Source of the DNA: Alphaproteobacteria bacterium UBA830
Lineage (GTDB): Bacteria; Pseudomonadota; Alphaproteobacteria; MPNO01; UBA830
Reading direction: 5' to 3'
Assembly (NCBI GenBank): GCA_905181725.1
Contig: CAJIYX010000087.1
Location: forward strand, 1 to 41,194
Length of the DNA: 41,194 bases
Positions 17,304-26,500 of this stretch are shown piece after piece; the stretch's first letter is position 1; each line of letters starts with the position of its first letter. Position numbers and translations under genes: made by a program. The notes under the pieces were generated by a model. It was not told the origin of the DNA. It was given only the letters and a program-made list of their open reading frames with translations, and made no database searches.

Positions 17304-18092
17304 CTACCCCGCCAGCGCCTTGTAATAGGCGACACCGAACCCGGCTTCCGCCCGCGCCGCATCGTTGAACGGTGCTTTCAGCCCGCCCTTGAACCGTTCG
17401 TTGACGAGGCGCTGCCACATCGCGACCGGATCACCGGGACATACGTGCTCGAACCACTTGCGGCCGATGCCGACATGGCCGATCTCGTCGCGGTAGATCA
17501 CCTCCAGCACGGCGGCTGAATCGTCATCCTTCGCATTGCGCAGACTTTTGATCATCGTCGGTGTCACGTCGAGGCCACGAGCTTCGAGCACCAGCGGCAC
17601 GATGGCAAGGCGCGCCAGGAGATCATCCGATGTGTCCTGCGCCGCCTGCCACAGGCCGTCATGCGCCGGCAGGTCGCCATAGGCAGCGCCGATTTCACCG
17701 AGCCGGACCGACAGCAGCTGGAAATGCTTGGCTTCCTCGTCCAGCACGGTCAGCCAGTCATTGTAGAAATCCATCGGCATCCCGGCATCGGGGAAGCGGA
17801 CGAGAATGTCGGCGGCGAGATCGATGGCGTTCAGCTCTATATGGGCGAGCGCGTGCAATAGCGCGATCCGCCCCGCCTCGCTCTGTGCCTTACCGCGCCT
17901 GGGCATCTCGCGCGGGCGCAGCAGCTCCGGTTTTGCAGGCCGTTTGGGCCTGTCGCCCGGCGCGGTGCCGCCAATATCGGGAATAACGCCGGCCCGCCAG
18001 TCGGACGCGACGGCGCGGGCTGCCCCGGCTTTTGCCATGGCATCGGGCGTGCCAAGCACGCCGACGACGCGGTCGGACAGGGTCTGGGTCAA
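17304..18092 (-). CDS. DUF455 ferritin-like protein
   Basis: A 262-residue protein of the DUF455 family, related to ferritin-like di-iron proteins. Candidate metal ligands are in HALAHIELNAIDLA, LDEEAKHFQLL, LEARGLD and YRDEIGHVGIG, giving repeated E-x-x-H pairs on a four-helix bundle. Function is not established. The start is a TTG at 18092, chosen because the family N-terminal alignment needs these residues and a TAA lies in frame upstream; no ribosome site is visible. Only four bases separate it from the parS palindrome, so ParB binding there could affect its expression. It is the last gene of the minus-strand run from glnE. Confidence 0.85.
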   Translation of the reverse strand: MTQTLSDRVVGVLGTPDAMAKAGAARAVASDWRAGVIPDIGGTAPGDRPKRPAKPELLRPREMPRRGKAQSEAGRIALLHALAHIELNAIDLAADILVRFPDAGMPMDFYNDWLTVLDEEAKHFQLLSVRLGEIGAAYGDLPAHDGLWQAAQDTSDDLLARLAIVPLVLEARGLDVTPTMIKSLRNAKDDDSAAVLEVIYRDEIGHVGIGRKWFEHVCPGDPVAMWQRLVNERFKGGLKAPFNDAARAEAGFGVAYYKALAG

Positions 18093-18095
18093 AAT

Positions 18096-18111
18096 TGTTT
18101 CACGTGAAACA
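18096..18111. other. parS: Perfect parS site (ParB/Spo0J centromere)
   Basis: The 16-mer TGTTTCACGTGAAACA is a perfect palindrome identical to the bacterial parS consensus bound by ParB. It lies in the 45-bp gap between the DUF455 and TIM-barrel genes. parS sites cluster around replication origins, so this suggests an origin-proximal location. No parA or parB is in the window. Confidence 0.9.
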
Positions 18112-18113
18112 TG

Positions 18114-18122
18114 TTATCCACA
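18114..18122 (+). promoter_or_regulatory. DnaA box next to parS
   Basis: TTATCCACA is an exact match to the classical DnaA box and starts two bases after parS. It is part of an inverted repeat (CCACA-GCT-TGTGG, 18118-18130), whose other arm forms a poorer reverse box. A single nine-base match could be chance, but its position beside parS is suggestive. Confidence 0.6.
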
Positions 18123-18137
18123 GCTTGTGGGAAACCG

Positions 18138-19217
18138 TCATCTAGGAAGCCTGTCCGTTTCGGCCCAGGTATCCCGCACAAACTGGGCAATCGCCGCATT
18201 CTGGCCAATCAGGGAATACTTCGCGTTATGGCCGTAATCCGGCAGGTTGATCATCTCGGTCGTGATATATTTCAGCTGATTGTTCGGATCCTGACGGTGG
18301 TAGCGCAACGCCTTGCGGACAACTTCCTTGGTCGGCTCCAGACAATACGCCTCCCACGGAGAGTGCCATTCCCCCGGAGCGGGCTTCGTAAATGGATATT
18401 GGATGCCGCGTCCGGTAACTGGGTCGGCTCCGGCTGGAAGGTCAGGCATTCCGGCAACTGGCACGCCAGGTTCCTGTACCGACCAGATATTCTTTGGGCC
18501 GTTCGGAGCCACTGATCGAACCTGCAGCCAGCGTACAATGCCAAGTTCCAGCCACTCATCGCAAAGATTGCCAGGTTCGAACGGATCAAGAATGAGCCGT
18601 CCTGCTTCGACATCTTCGCGGACGCCGGAAATTTCCTGCTCCTGCGGATTGCCGATTTTGAAATTCACGTGGCTGTAATCGAGCGTGTAATTGAACGGCA
18701 CACCGCGGTTCTGCACCGCCAGAGCGATGAGCGTCACCCGGCGAAAATCCTCCGACCACATATTCACATGAAGTTCGAATGTGGGCTCCACACCGATTTT
18801 CATACCCTCGTCATAGGCGTTCAGATAGCAATCGACGATCTCCTCATCAGTCACTACATGCCCGTTCGCGTGGTTGGTGAATATCATGATGTTATGCATG
18901 TCCGCGCCAATTTCGGCACCGATCCTGAGATTGTCGGACAACAATGCCTCGTCTCCACCCAATCGGTAGAACCAGCTGACGGTGTGGATCGGAAGATTGT
19001 ATTTCTCGATCGCGGCCCGGTATTCATCGATATCGTGGCGCAGCGGTATCCGATCAAAATAGTCGAACACGCCGGTTTCGCTGACCAGTCTGAACTGTTC
19101 ATCGATCGACGCTTCCTGCAGGGACACAGGATGTTCCATCGACGACGCCTGGGCACCACGACCGTTGCAACCGATCAGGAATTCGCCGGGCACGCGGGTC
19201 TCATTTCCCCCGGGCAT
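18138..19217 (-). CDS. Sugar-phosphate isomerase/epimerase-like TIM-barrel protein
   Basis: About 359 residues of the xylose-isomerase-like TIM-barrel type (AP endonuclease family 2 fold). Seen: SLQEASIDEQFRLVSETGVFDYFDRIP, then HTVSWFYRLGG, EPTFELHVNMWSEDFRR and FNYTLDYSHVNFKIGN, whose E, H and D residues resemble metal ligands of this fold. The C-terminal 100 residues with several tryptophans are not familiar. A GTG at 19241 overlaps the bcp stop (GTGA), but the ATG at 19217 has a better-placed GGGA ribosome site and is preferred. Co-directional with bcp upstream and ending 26 bases from parS. The reaction is unknown. Confidence 0.65.
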   Translation of the reverse strand: MPGGNETRVPGEFLIGCNGRGAQASSMEHPVSLQEASIDEQFRLVSETGVFDYFDRIPLRHDIDEYRAAIEKYNLPIHTVSWFYRLGGDEALLSDNLRIGAEIGADMHNIMIFTNHANGHVVTDEEIVDCYLNAYDEGMKIGVEPTFELHVNMWSEDFRRVTLIALAVQNRGVPFNYTLDYSHVNFKIGNPQEQEISGVREDVEAGRLILDPFEPGNLCDEWLELGIVRWLQVRSVAPNGPKNIWSVQEPGVPVAGMPDLPAGADPVTGRGIQYPFTKPAPGEWHSPWEAYCLEPTKEVVRKALRYHRQDPNNQLKYITTEMINLPDYGHNAKYSLIGQNAAIAQFVRDTWAETDRLPR

Positions 19218-19237
19218 GTTATTTCCCACGGACACGT

Positions 19238-19699
19238 TCACAGCCCCTTCGCCGCTTCCAGCACCTTGTCGACATGCCCTTTGACCCGCAGGTTACGCCA
19301 GATTTCGGCGACCTTGCCGTTCTCATCTATCAGGAAGGTCGTGCGCACGATACCCATATAGGTCTTGCCGTAATTCTTCTTTTCCTGCCACACGCCATAG
19401 GCCTCGCAGATAACCCCGTCCTCGTCGCTGATCAGCGCGAATGGCAATTCATACTTGGCCTTGAAGTTGTCATGGCACTTCACGCTGTCCTTCGACACGC
19501 CGACGATTTCGGCCCCGAGCTTCGCGAAATCGTCGAGCGCATCGCGAAACCCTTGCGCCTCGGTGGTGCAGCCCGGTGTGGCGTCCTTCGGATAGAAATA
19601 CAGGACGACCTTCTTACCCTTCAGACCCTTGAGCGACAGGCCGCCGCCGCCATCGGTGACGCCGTTGAACGCGGGCGCCTTGTCTCCAACATCGATCAT
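19238..19699 (-). CDS. bcp: Thioredoxin-dependent thiol peroxidase (Bcp/PrxQ)
   Basis: A 153-residue atypical 2-Cys peroxiredoxin that reduces hydroperoxides with thioredoxin. YFYPKDATPGCTTEAQGFRD holds the peroxidatic cysteine near residue 44, with the conserved threonine upstream. No resolving cysteine follows five residues later (GCTTEAQ), as in Bcp forms that resolve differently; C74 in KCHDN and C97 in ICEAY are candidates. Length is normal. It follows the dienelactone hydrolase by 14 bases with AGGAA before its ATG, so translation is probably linked. Confidence 0.92.
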   Translation of the reverse strand: MIDVGDKAPAFNGVTDGGGGLSLKGLKGKKVVLYFYPKDATPGCTTEAQGFRDALDDFAKLGAEIVGVSKDSVKCHDNFKAKYELPFALISDEDGVICEAYGVWQEKKNYGKTYMGIVRTTFLIDENGKVAEIWRNLRVKGHVDKVLEAAKGL

Positions 19700-19713
19700 C
19701 GTAAGTAAGCTTC

Positions 19714-20397
19714 CTATTTCAGTGCGTTAAACGCTTCGAGCACCGCCTGGCGCGACGTCGCCGCGACACCGGCGTGATAGCCATCCTTGGTGGGCATGGA
19801 AAAATTATGGCCGGCACCGTCATGGGCGGCGATGTCGGCATGGTCGTGCCCGGCAAAGGCCGCCTGGATCTGCTCCACCGTTTCCATCGGTATCACTTGG
19901 TCTTCCGCGCCGAAATGGAAGCTTATCGGGCAGGATTTGGGCGGCAGCGGGTTGAGCTCTGACTCGATCAGTGTGCCGTGGAAGGCACCGGCCGCATCGG
20001 CGCCCAACCGTGCTGCCGCATACTGAGCATAGCGGCCGCCGAAGCAATACCCAAGAACCGCGACCTTGCCGTTGCAGCGTGGATTGGCACGGAGATCGCT
20101 CAGAAGGTCTTCGACATCCTTGTAGCCCTGCTCGACGTCGAAGGCATTGTAGCGGCCGAACGCTTTCTCAATATCGGCCGTCGGGCCAGGCATCACGCGC
20201 CAGAAAATATCGGGCACGGAAACGACAAAACCGTCCGCAGCCCACGCATCGGCAAGCTCTTTCATTTCATCATCGGTACCGAAGATCGCCGGGATCAACA
20301 ATATGCCGGGGACCTTGCCGTCACCTTCCGGCTCGGTCAGATAGCCCTCATAGGTCTGGTTATCTCGCGTGGTATTGGTGATTCCCTTGCTCGGCAT
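19714..20397 (-). CDS. Dienelactone hydrolase family protein
   Basis: A 227-residue cytoplasmic hydrolase. The nucleophile cysteine is in LGYCFGGRYAQYAA, the acid in FHFGAEDQVIP and the histidine in GAGHNFSMP, a complete C-D-H triad. The family includes carboxymethylenebutenolidase of the modified ortho-cleavage pathway, but many members have other ester or lactone substrates. A strong GAGGGAG ribosome site precedes the ATG. Placed between glnE and bcp on the same strand. A second family member lies at 27.7 kb. Confidence 0.88.
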   Translation of the reverse strand: MPSKGITNTTRDNQTYEGYLTEPEGDGKVPGILLIPAIFGTDDEMKELADAWAADGFVVSVPDIFWRVMPGPTADIEKAFGRYNAFDVEQGYKDVEDLLSDLRANPRCNGKVAVLGYCFGGRYAQYAAARLGADAAGAFHGTLIESELNPLPPKSCPISFHFGAEDQVIPMETVEQIQAAFAGHDHADIAAHDGAGHNFSMPTKDGYHAGVAATSRQAVLEAFNALK

Positions 20398-20433
20398 CGT
20401 CTGCTCCCTCTGAGTCTCTGATTAAATTATTAA

Positions 20434-20454
20434 TTTATGATTTATGATTTATGA
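20434..20454. repeat. Heptamer repeat (TTTATGA)x3 at the 3' end of glnE
   Basis: Three perfect copies of TTTATGA in an AT-rich patch. The glnE stop codon (TAA, minus strand 20451-20449) lies within the first copy read on its strand, so gain or loss of units changes only the untranslated spacer before the dienelactone hydrolase gene. Confidence 0.75.
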
Positions 20455-23400
20455 TGCGTCTGGCGGAAAGGCGGCTGGCGGAAAGACTATGTCGAACTGC
20501 GCTTTTGTCCGTTCCGCCGATGCCTGCATTGTTTGCATCAGCGCGTCGAAGTCAACCGCCCCGCAGGCCCGCGCGATAACGTTTTTCAGGGCGGGCGCAG
20601 CCGTTTCAGAATCGAAGCTGCCATCGACCGTCAGACGCAGAATGCCCTGCAGGTTCCGCCAAAGCTCAGCGGCCGCGATCAGGTCCACGGCGACTTCCTT
20701 ATCGATCAGGCCGTCGTCACCGGCCCTCTGCAGAACCGATATCGTATCTCTGCTGAGAATATCCGGATGGCCGGCAGCATAACGCAGTTGCAGATACTGG
20801 GCGATAAACTCGATATCGACCAGACCGCCGCGCAGATGCTTGGGCGACCAGAGATCCTCGGTCCCGTGCTCCTTGCGCAGTCGCGCGCGCATCTCAGCGA
20901 CGTCGCCGAGGACTTTGGTTTCATCCCGCGGCGTCGTCAGCACATAGCGCATCACGTCCTCGAACCGCGCGCCGAGATCGCCCTCGGCACAGATTACGCG
21001 CGCGCGTGTCAGGGCCTGATATTCCCACGTCCAGGCCTCGCTCTGCTGATACTTCGTGAACGCTTCGAGCGACGAGGCGATCGGTCCGGCAGCGCCCGCC
21101 GGACGCAGGCGCATGTCGACTTCGTACAGCTTGCCTTCAGCGGTCGGCGCGGTGATCGCGCCGATGAAGCGCTGACACAGGCGCGCATAGTAATGCCCCG
21201 GCGACAGCGGCTTGCGCCCGTCGGATTCGCTCACATCAGGCGGACAATCGTATACGAACATCAGATCCAGGTCGGAACTGATGGTCATTTCCCGGCTGCC
21301 CAGCTTGCCGAAGGCGACGACCGCCATTGTGCCGCCGGGCACCTTTCCATGATCCTCCGAGAACGTGCGCTCGATTTCCGGCAGCAACGCGGTCAGGCAG
21401 GAATCCGCGATGTCCGACAGCGGGCCCGATGCATCGACCGGCGACAGGTGGCCGCGCAGCATGTGAGCGCCGATCTGGAACACCTTGTCATTCGCCCAGC
21501 GCCGCTCGATATCGAGAAAATCCTGAAAATCGCGGGCCTGCTCGCCCGCCTCAGCCAGCTCGGCTTCCATTTCATCCGCCCCCGGGACGAAGTCGAAAAA
21601 ATCGGAACTGAGGACACCGTCCAGCAAAATCGGATAGCGACTCAGCCAGCTCGCCAGGTTCGGCGCAGCACCCATGATCTCGGCAACGAAATCAAACAGG
21701 CCGGGATTGGCCATGAACAATGAAAAAAGCTGGATTCCGGCAGGCAGACCCTGAAGAAATGCGTCAAAGCGGCGGAACGCAAGATCAGGATTGGGCGAGG
21801 CGGCAAGTGCCTCAAGCAGCGTCGGCACCAGTTCGGTCAGAAGCTCACGCGCGCGGGGACTGCGCACCGCACGGTAGCGGCCGGAATGCCAGACACGGAC
21901 CGTCGTCGATATGCTCGCCGGTTCGACAAATCCCATCTCGGCCAGGTTTTTGAGCGTGTCGGGGTCGTCCTCCGGCCCGGTAAAAACCAGATTTCCCGTC
22001 CCAGCGAGATCGCCTTCATCTTCGAACAGGGCAGCGTAATGCTTCGCAACCATACGCAGCTCAGTCAGCAGGTCGTCGGTAAATCCATCGACCGTCTCAT
22101 ATCCCAGGAAAACCGAAAGTTTGAGCAATCCCTCCACGTCATCGGGCAGCTCGTGGGTCTGTCGGTCATCTCTCATCTGAAGCCTGTGTTCCAGACGCCG
22201 ATGAAAACCATAAGCCTGTGTCAGATCCTCAAGCGCCGTAGGCGTCACGTGACCGGCGGCGGTCAGCCGGGTGATTGCCTCGATCGTGCCGCGTACCCGC
22301 AGATCTGGATCGCGGCCACCCCAGATCAGCTGCTGGGTCTGGGCATAGAATTCAATTTCGCGGATACCGCCGCGCCCGAGCTTGATATTATGTCCCGCAA
22401 CGGCGATCTGGGCGCCGCCACGATGGGCGTTGATCTGGCGCTTGATCGACTGAATATCTTGGATTGCCGCAAAATCGAGCGAGCGACGCCACATGAAGGG
22501 CCGCAGAATATCGAGAAAGGCCAAGCCTGCCTGTGCGTCCCCGGCGACGGGCCGCGCCTTGACCATCGCCGCCCGTTCCCAGTTCTGGCCGACGCTTTCA
22601 TAGTATACTTCTGCCGCTAGAACGGAAATAGCGGGTGGGGTTGCACCGGGGTCGGGGCGCAGTCGTAAATCGGTGCGGAATACGTATCCGTCCCCTGTGC
22701 GTTCATCCATCAGAGCGACAAGATTGCGGGCCAGTCGCGTAAACAAATGCTGCAGCCCCCCATCGCCGGTATGGGGCACTGTATCCTGATCAAACAGCAC
22801 GATCAGATCGATATCGCTGGAATAATTCAGCTCCCGCGCGCCCAGCTTGCCCATGCCGAGAATAATCAGCCCGCTATCTGTTTCCGGATCTTCCGGGTTG
22901 GGCAAGGCAAGTTCTCCGGCTTCGTGCAGCCCCCGCAAAAGGTGGCGGCAGCTTGCCTGCAAGGCGGCACAGGCGAAGTCGGACAACGCACCGGTCACCT
23001 GTTCCAGCGGCCACACATTTGCGATATCGGCGGCACCGATAGCGAGCGCTGCCCGACGCTTGGCGACGCGCAACCGGTGCTTTATCTGGTCCGTCGTCTC
23101 GCTTGTCAGCGCGGACCGGTCGGCGGCGGCAACGAGCGCATCGTCAAACGCCACATCAGGACCGGATTCGAGCAATCGACGTGCAAAAGGCAAATCGGAA
23201 ATCAGACTTTGGCTCAGATACGGGCTATTGCCGAAAATCGTCGTGAGCAAACCGGCCCCGTGCAGGTCACTCCCCACCGACGCCCCTCTCGACGCCCCTC
23301 CCGACTCGGCGAGCACCGCCTCTCCATACGCGGCAAGATCGGCATCTTCACAGCGCGCCACCGCTTCCCGCCAGCGCTGGCAATGAACATCCTCCTGTTC

Positions 23401-23499
23401 AGGATTTCCGGCCGCCGGCAGAATATCCGTACCGGTGCCCCATATTTCCGCGAAAAGTGTCAAATCGACCGTTCCAAATCGGTGTGAATTCACGCACAC
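20449..23499 (-). CDS. glnE: Bifunctional glutamine synthetase adenylyltransferase/adenylyl-removing enzyme
   Basis: A large (about 1016-residue) enzyme that adds AMP to glutamine synthetase when nitrogen is plentiful and removes it when scarce, under PII control. Two nucleotidyltransferase domains are visible: GMGKLGARELNYSSDIDLIVLFD in the N-terminal half (adenylyl removal) and FGKLGSREMTISSDLDLMFVYD in the C-terminal half (adenylylation), each with the G-S-D-x-D-type metal motif, followed by helical regulatory domains. Length is usual. The start is uncertain: a GTG at 23499 gives the longest form, and the family-like part begins about 30 residues later. It diverges from the AsmA-like gene. 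Confidence 0.95.
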   Translation of the reverse strand: MCVNSHRFGTVDLTLFAEIWGTGTDILPAAGNPEQEDVHCQRWREAVARCEDADLAAYGEAVLAESGGASRGASVGSDLHGAGLLTTIFGNSPYLSQSLISDLPFARRLLESGPDVAFDDALVAAADRSALTSETTDQIKHRLRVAKRRAALAIGAADIANVWPLEQVTGALSDFACAALQASCRHLLRGLHEAGELALPNPEDPETDSGLIILGMGKLGARELNYSSDIDLIVLFDQDTVPHTGDGGLQHLFTRLARNLVALMDERTGDGYVFRTDLRLRPDPGATPPAISVLAAEVYYESVGQNWERAAMVKARPVAGDAQAGLAFLDILRPFMWRRSLDFAAIQDIQSIKRQINAHRGGAQIAVAGHNIKLGRGGIREIEFYAQTQQLIWGGRDPDLRVRGTIEAITRLTAAGHVTPTALEDLTQAYGFHRRLEHRLQMRDDRQTHELPDDVEGLLKLSVFLGYETVDGFTDDLLTELRMVAKHYAALFEDEGDLAGTGNLVFTGPEDDPDTLKNLAEMGFVEPASISTTVRVWHSGRYRAVRSPRARELLTELVPTLLEALAASPNPDLAFRRFDAFLQGLPAGIQLFSLFMANPGLFDFVAEIMGAAPNLASWLSRYPILLDGVLSSDFFDFVPGADEMEAELAEAGEQARDFQDFLDIERRWANDKVFQIGAHMLRGHLSPVDASGPLSDIADSCLTALLPEIERTFSEDHGKVPGGTMAVVAFGKLGSREMTISSDLDLMFVYDCPPDVSESDGRKPLSPGHYYARLCQRFIGAITAPTAEGKLYEVDMRLRPAGAAGPIASSLEAFTKYQQSEAWTWEYQALTRARVICAEGDLGARFEDVMRYVLTTPRDETKVLGDVAEMRARLRKEHGTEDLWSPKHLRGGLVDIEFIAQYLQLRYAAGHPDILSRDTISVLQRAGDDGLIDKEVAVDLIAAAELWRNLQGILRLTVDGSFDSETAAPALKNVIARACGAVDFDALMQTMQASAERTKAQFDIVFPPAAFPPDAS

Positions 23500-23567
23500 T
23501 GCGATCCAGGTTCCGCGGCGTCAAGAACGAGGCGGGTTTAACATTTACCGGCACTTATGGTTTCCAG

Positions 23568-26500
23568 ATGATCCGCAGAACATCGATCGTTTGCCTCGAA
23601 GTCCTATGTGGCATTCTGGTGGTTCTGGGCGTGCTTGTCGCAGGCTCTGCTTGGCGGCTTTCGCAGGGTCCGCTATCCATTCAGTTTCTGTTGCCGTACG
23701 CGGAAGACCTTCTCCAGCAACAGGATACCCGGTTCCGCGCGGAGCTCGATGATCTGATCCTCACATGGGCGGGATGGGAGCGTGCTCTGGACGTTCGCGC
23801 GCTTGGCGTCCGGCTGGTCGAAAAAGATGCTGTGCGCCCCGTTGCACGCATTCGCGAAGTATCGATCACTCTAAGTGTCCGTGCACTGGCGGAAGGCAAA
23901 ATTGCGCCAACAAGCCTTAAAATCATCGGCCCCCGGATACGCCTGATCCGCGACGAGTCCGGTGCTTTCGAACTGGATATGGGCGGCCTAGCCGCGCAGG
24001 CCGGGTCCCAGCCGGACACACAGTCGGACACACAGCCAGACACTGGGACCGGCAGCAATGCCGACGTGCTGGCACCGCTGCTGAACGAGCTTTCCGGACC
24101 GGCGCAGACGGGAAGCAGTCTTCTATATCTCAACCGGGTCAGCGTCATCGGCGCAGTGCTGCGGCTTGAGGATCGGCAACTGGGCATCAACTGGGGCGCC
24201 CGGCACGCGGATATCACGGTCGAGCGGGCACTTGTCGGCCTGCGGGCCACGTTCGATCTGGATATCGACCTGCAGACGTCGCGTCCTGAACTGCATGGCG
24301 AAGCCACGTTTGAGCGGTCTGCGGAACGCATCGACGTTAAATTCGATTTCGCCCGTGTGAACGCCAGCCAGCTCGGCGACCAGTTTGCGGCTCTCGCCGG
24401 CCTCAAGACGTTGATGGCGGAATTCAGCGGCAACGGGAACCTGCGTATCGGTCTCGACGGTGACATCCAGCGGGCGGAATTCACGCTCAACAGCGGACAG
24501 GGCTCGTTTATCGCACCAGGTGTCAACGCCCCACCCTACGCCTTTAAAAGCCTGACAATCGACGGCCGGCTGAACCGGGATCCAGATCAGATACAAATTG
24601 CCGGCGCCACGGTGGATTTTGGCAGCACCAAGGCGACACTGGCGGGTGTCGTCACCCGTGTCGGTGCCATCGCCGCGGTCAACGCAACGGTTTCGATACC
24701 CTCGATGCCCGCAGACGACCTGAAGAAATTCTGGCCGCCGGATGCGGCGAGCGGTGCACGCGACTGGATGACCGCGAATATGCGCGACGGCGTCTATCGT
24801 GATACCACGGCCAGCCTGACTGCGCGGATACAGATCGACGGCAAGAATGCGGGGAATGTGACCGTCGATTCCATCAACGGCCACATGAATATCTCTGGCG
24901 TGACGATCGATTACCTGAACCCGATGCCCCCCCTCAAAAATGTGGTTGCGACTGGAACCTTCAGCGACGGCCGCTTCGATTTCGCCGCGCAGGGAGGCAA
25001 TGTCGGCGACCTGGTCCTTGACGGTGGCACCGTCGCAATCAGCGGTATCCGCTCAGGGACCGACACATTGGCGCTGACGGCGCTGATCCGGGGACCGGTA
25101 CGGTCAGCGCTCGATATCGTCGCGCACCCGCGCCTGAACCTGCTGTCGAAGGCCGGACTGAAAACCGAGGGTGCGGCAGGCGCGCACACAACACGCCTGG
25201 AACTGAAAATCCCCCTGCACAAAGACCTGAAGGCAGAGGAAGTTCGCGTCAAATCGGTATCGGACATCATCGGGCTCGCTCTTGCCGATGTCGTAAAAAG
25301 CCGCGGCGTTACCGACGGGACGGTTTCGCTGTCGATAGATAACGACGCTATGACGGCCAAAGGTACGGCGCTGTATGCCGGAACGAAAGCCGACTTTGAA
25401 TGGCAACAGGATTTCACCGGATCGAATAACGTCGAGAAGCGCATCGCCGCGAAGGCGACCGTCGATGCCAGAATGCGCGAAATATTCGACGTCTTTATGC
25501 GCGACCGGATAGAGGGGCCGGTACCGATAAACTTTATCTATGAAGAACGGCGCGACAAAACCGAGACGTTTTCCGCTGGCCTGAACCTTACAGACGCAAA
25601 ATTCAGCCTCCCCGGATTCGAATGGGAAAAATCTGCCGGCACCGAAGCAACGGCAGAGGTCGCCATCCTGATGACGGACGGCAAGATTACAGCCCTGCCG
25701 CAATTCCGCATCGATGCCGGTGAATTCAGGATGGCCGGCAAAGGCACGTTTAACCCCGGCGCTCCCGACAACACGGCCAATGGCGGCGATGCCGCTGGAA
25801 ACAATGGCGGCGATGCCGCTGGAAACCCGGTCGTGGAGACGCTGGATATCGAACGGTTCATTCTGGGCGACACCTCGTTCTCGGCGACCGTCCGCCGGGC
25901 AACCGACCGGTCGTTCACCATAGATGTCAGCGGTAGTGGTTTCGACGCTGCGCCGTTCATCAGCCAGGATCTCGGTGGGATCGATGCGCCGGATCTGCCT
26001 GCGCTAAGCCTGACCGGAACATTCGGGCGTTTCTGGGTTGGTGAGGCCGCGCCGACCAGCAACGTGCGCATGGAACTCAAGCGCGATTCGACGCGGTGGG
26101 AGCGCATCGTGGTCGAAGGCGCCTTGCCCGAGGGCGGCAAGGCTATTTCCATCAAGATACTGCCGACACCCGAAGGGCACAATCTTGAGATCTATTCGGC
26201 CGATGCAGGCTCTCTCCTCAAGGCGATGGATGTGACCGATAGCATCCGCACCGGCATTATCGAGATTAACGGCGTTCGCAAGGGCGGCCCGAATGCCCCG
26301 TGGCGGGGAATCGCCGAAATGAAGCGCTTCCGCGTCGCGGACGCACCGAATTTCGCAAGGTTGCTGACAATTGCCTCGCTTACCGGGATAAATGACTCGA
26401 TCAGCGGAAAGGGTATCAGCTTCGCACGGCTAAGCTTCCCGTATGTGTTCGAAAACGAGGTCGCGACGATCACCGAGGCACGTGCGGTCGGATCGGAACT

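Noticed and set aside
23463-23468. TTGACA inside the glnE N-terminus as a -35 promoter element
   Set aside because: No -10 element lies at a usable distance, and it falls within the probable coding region.
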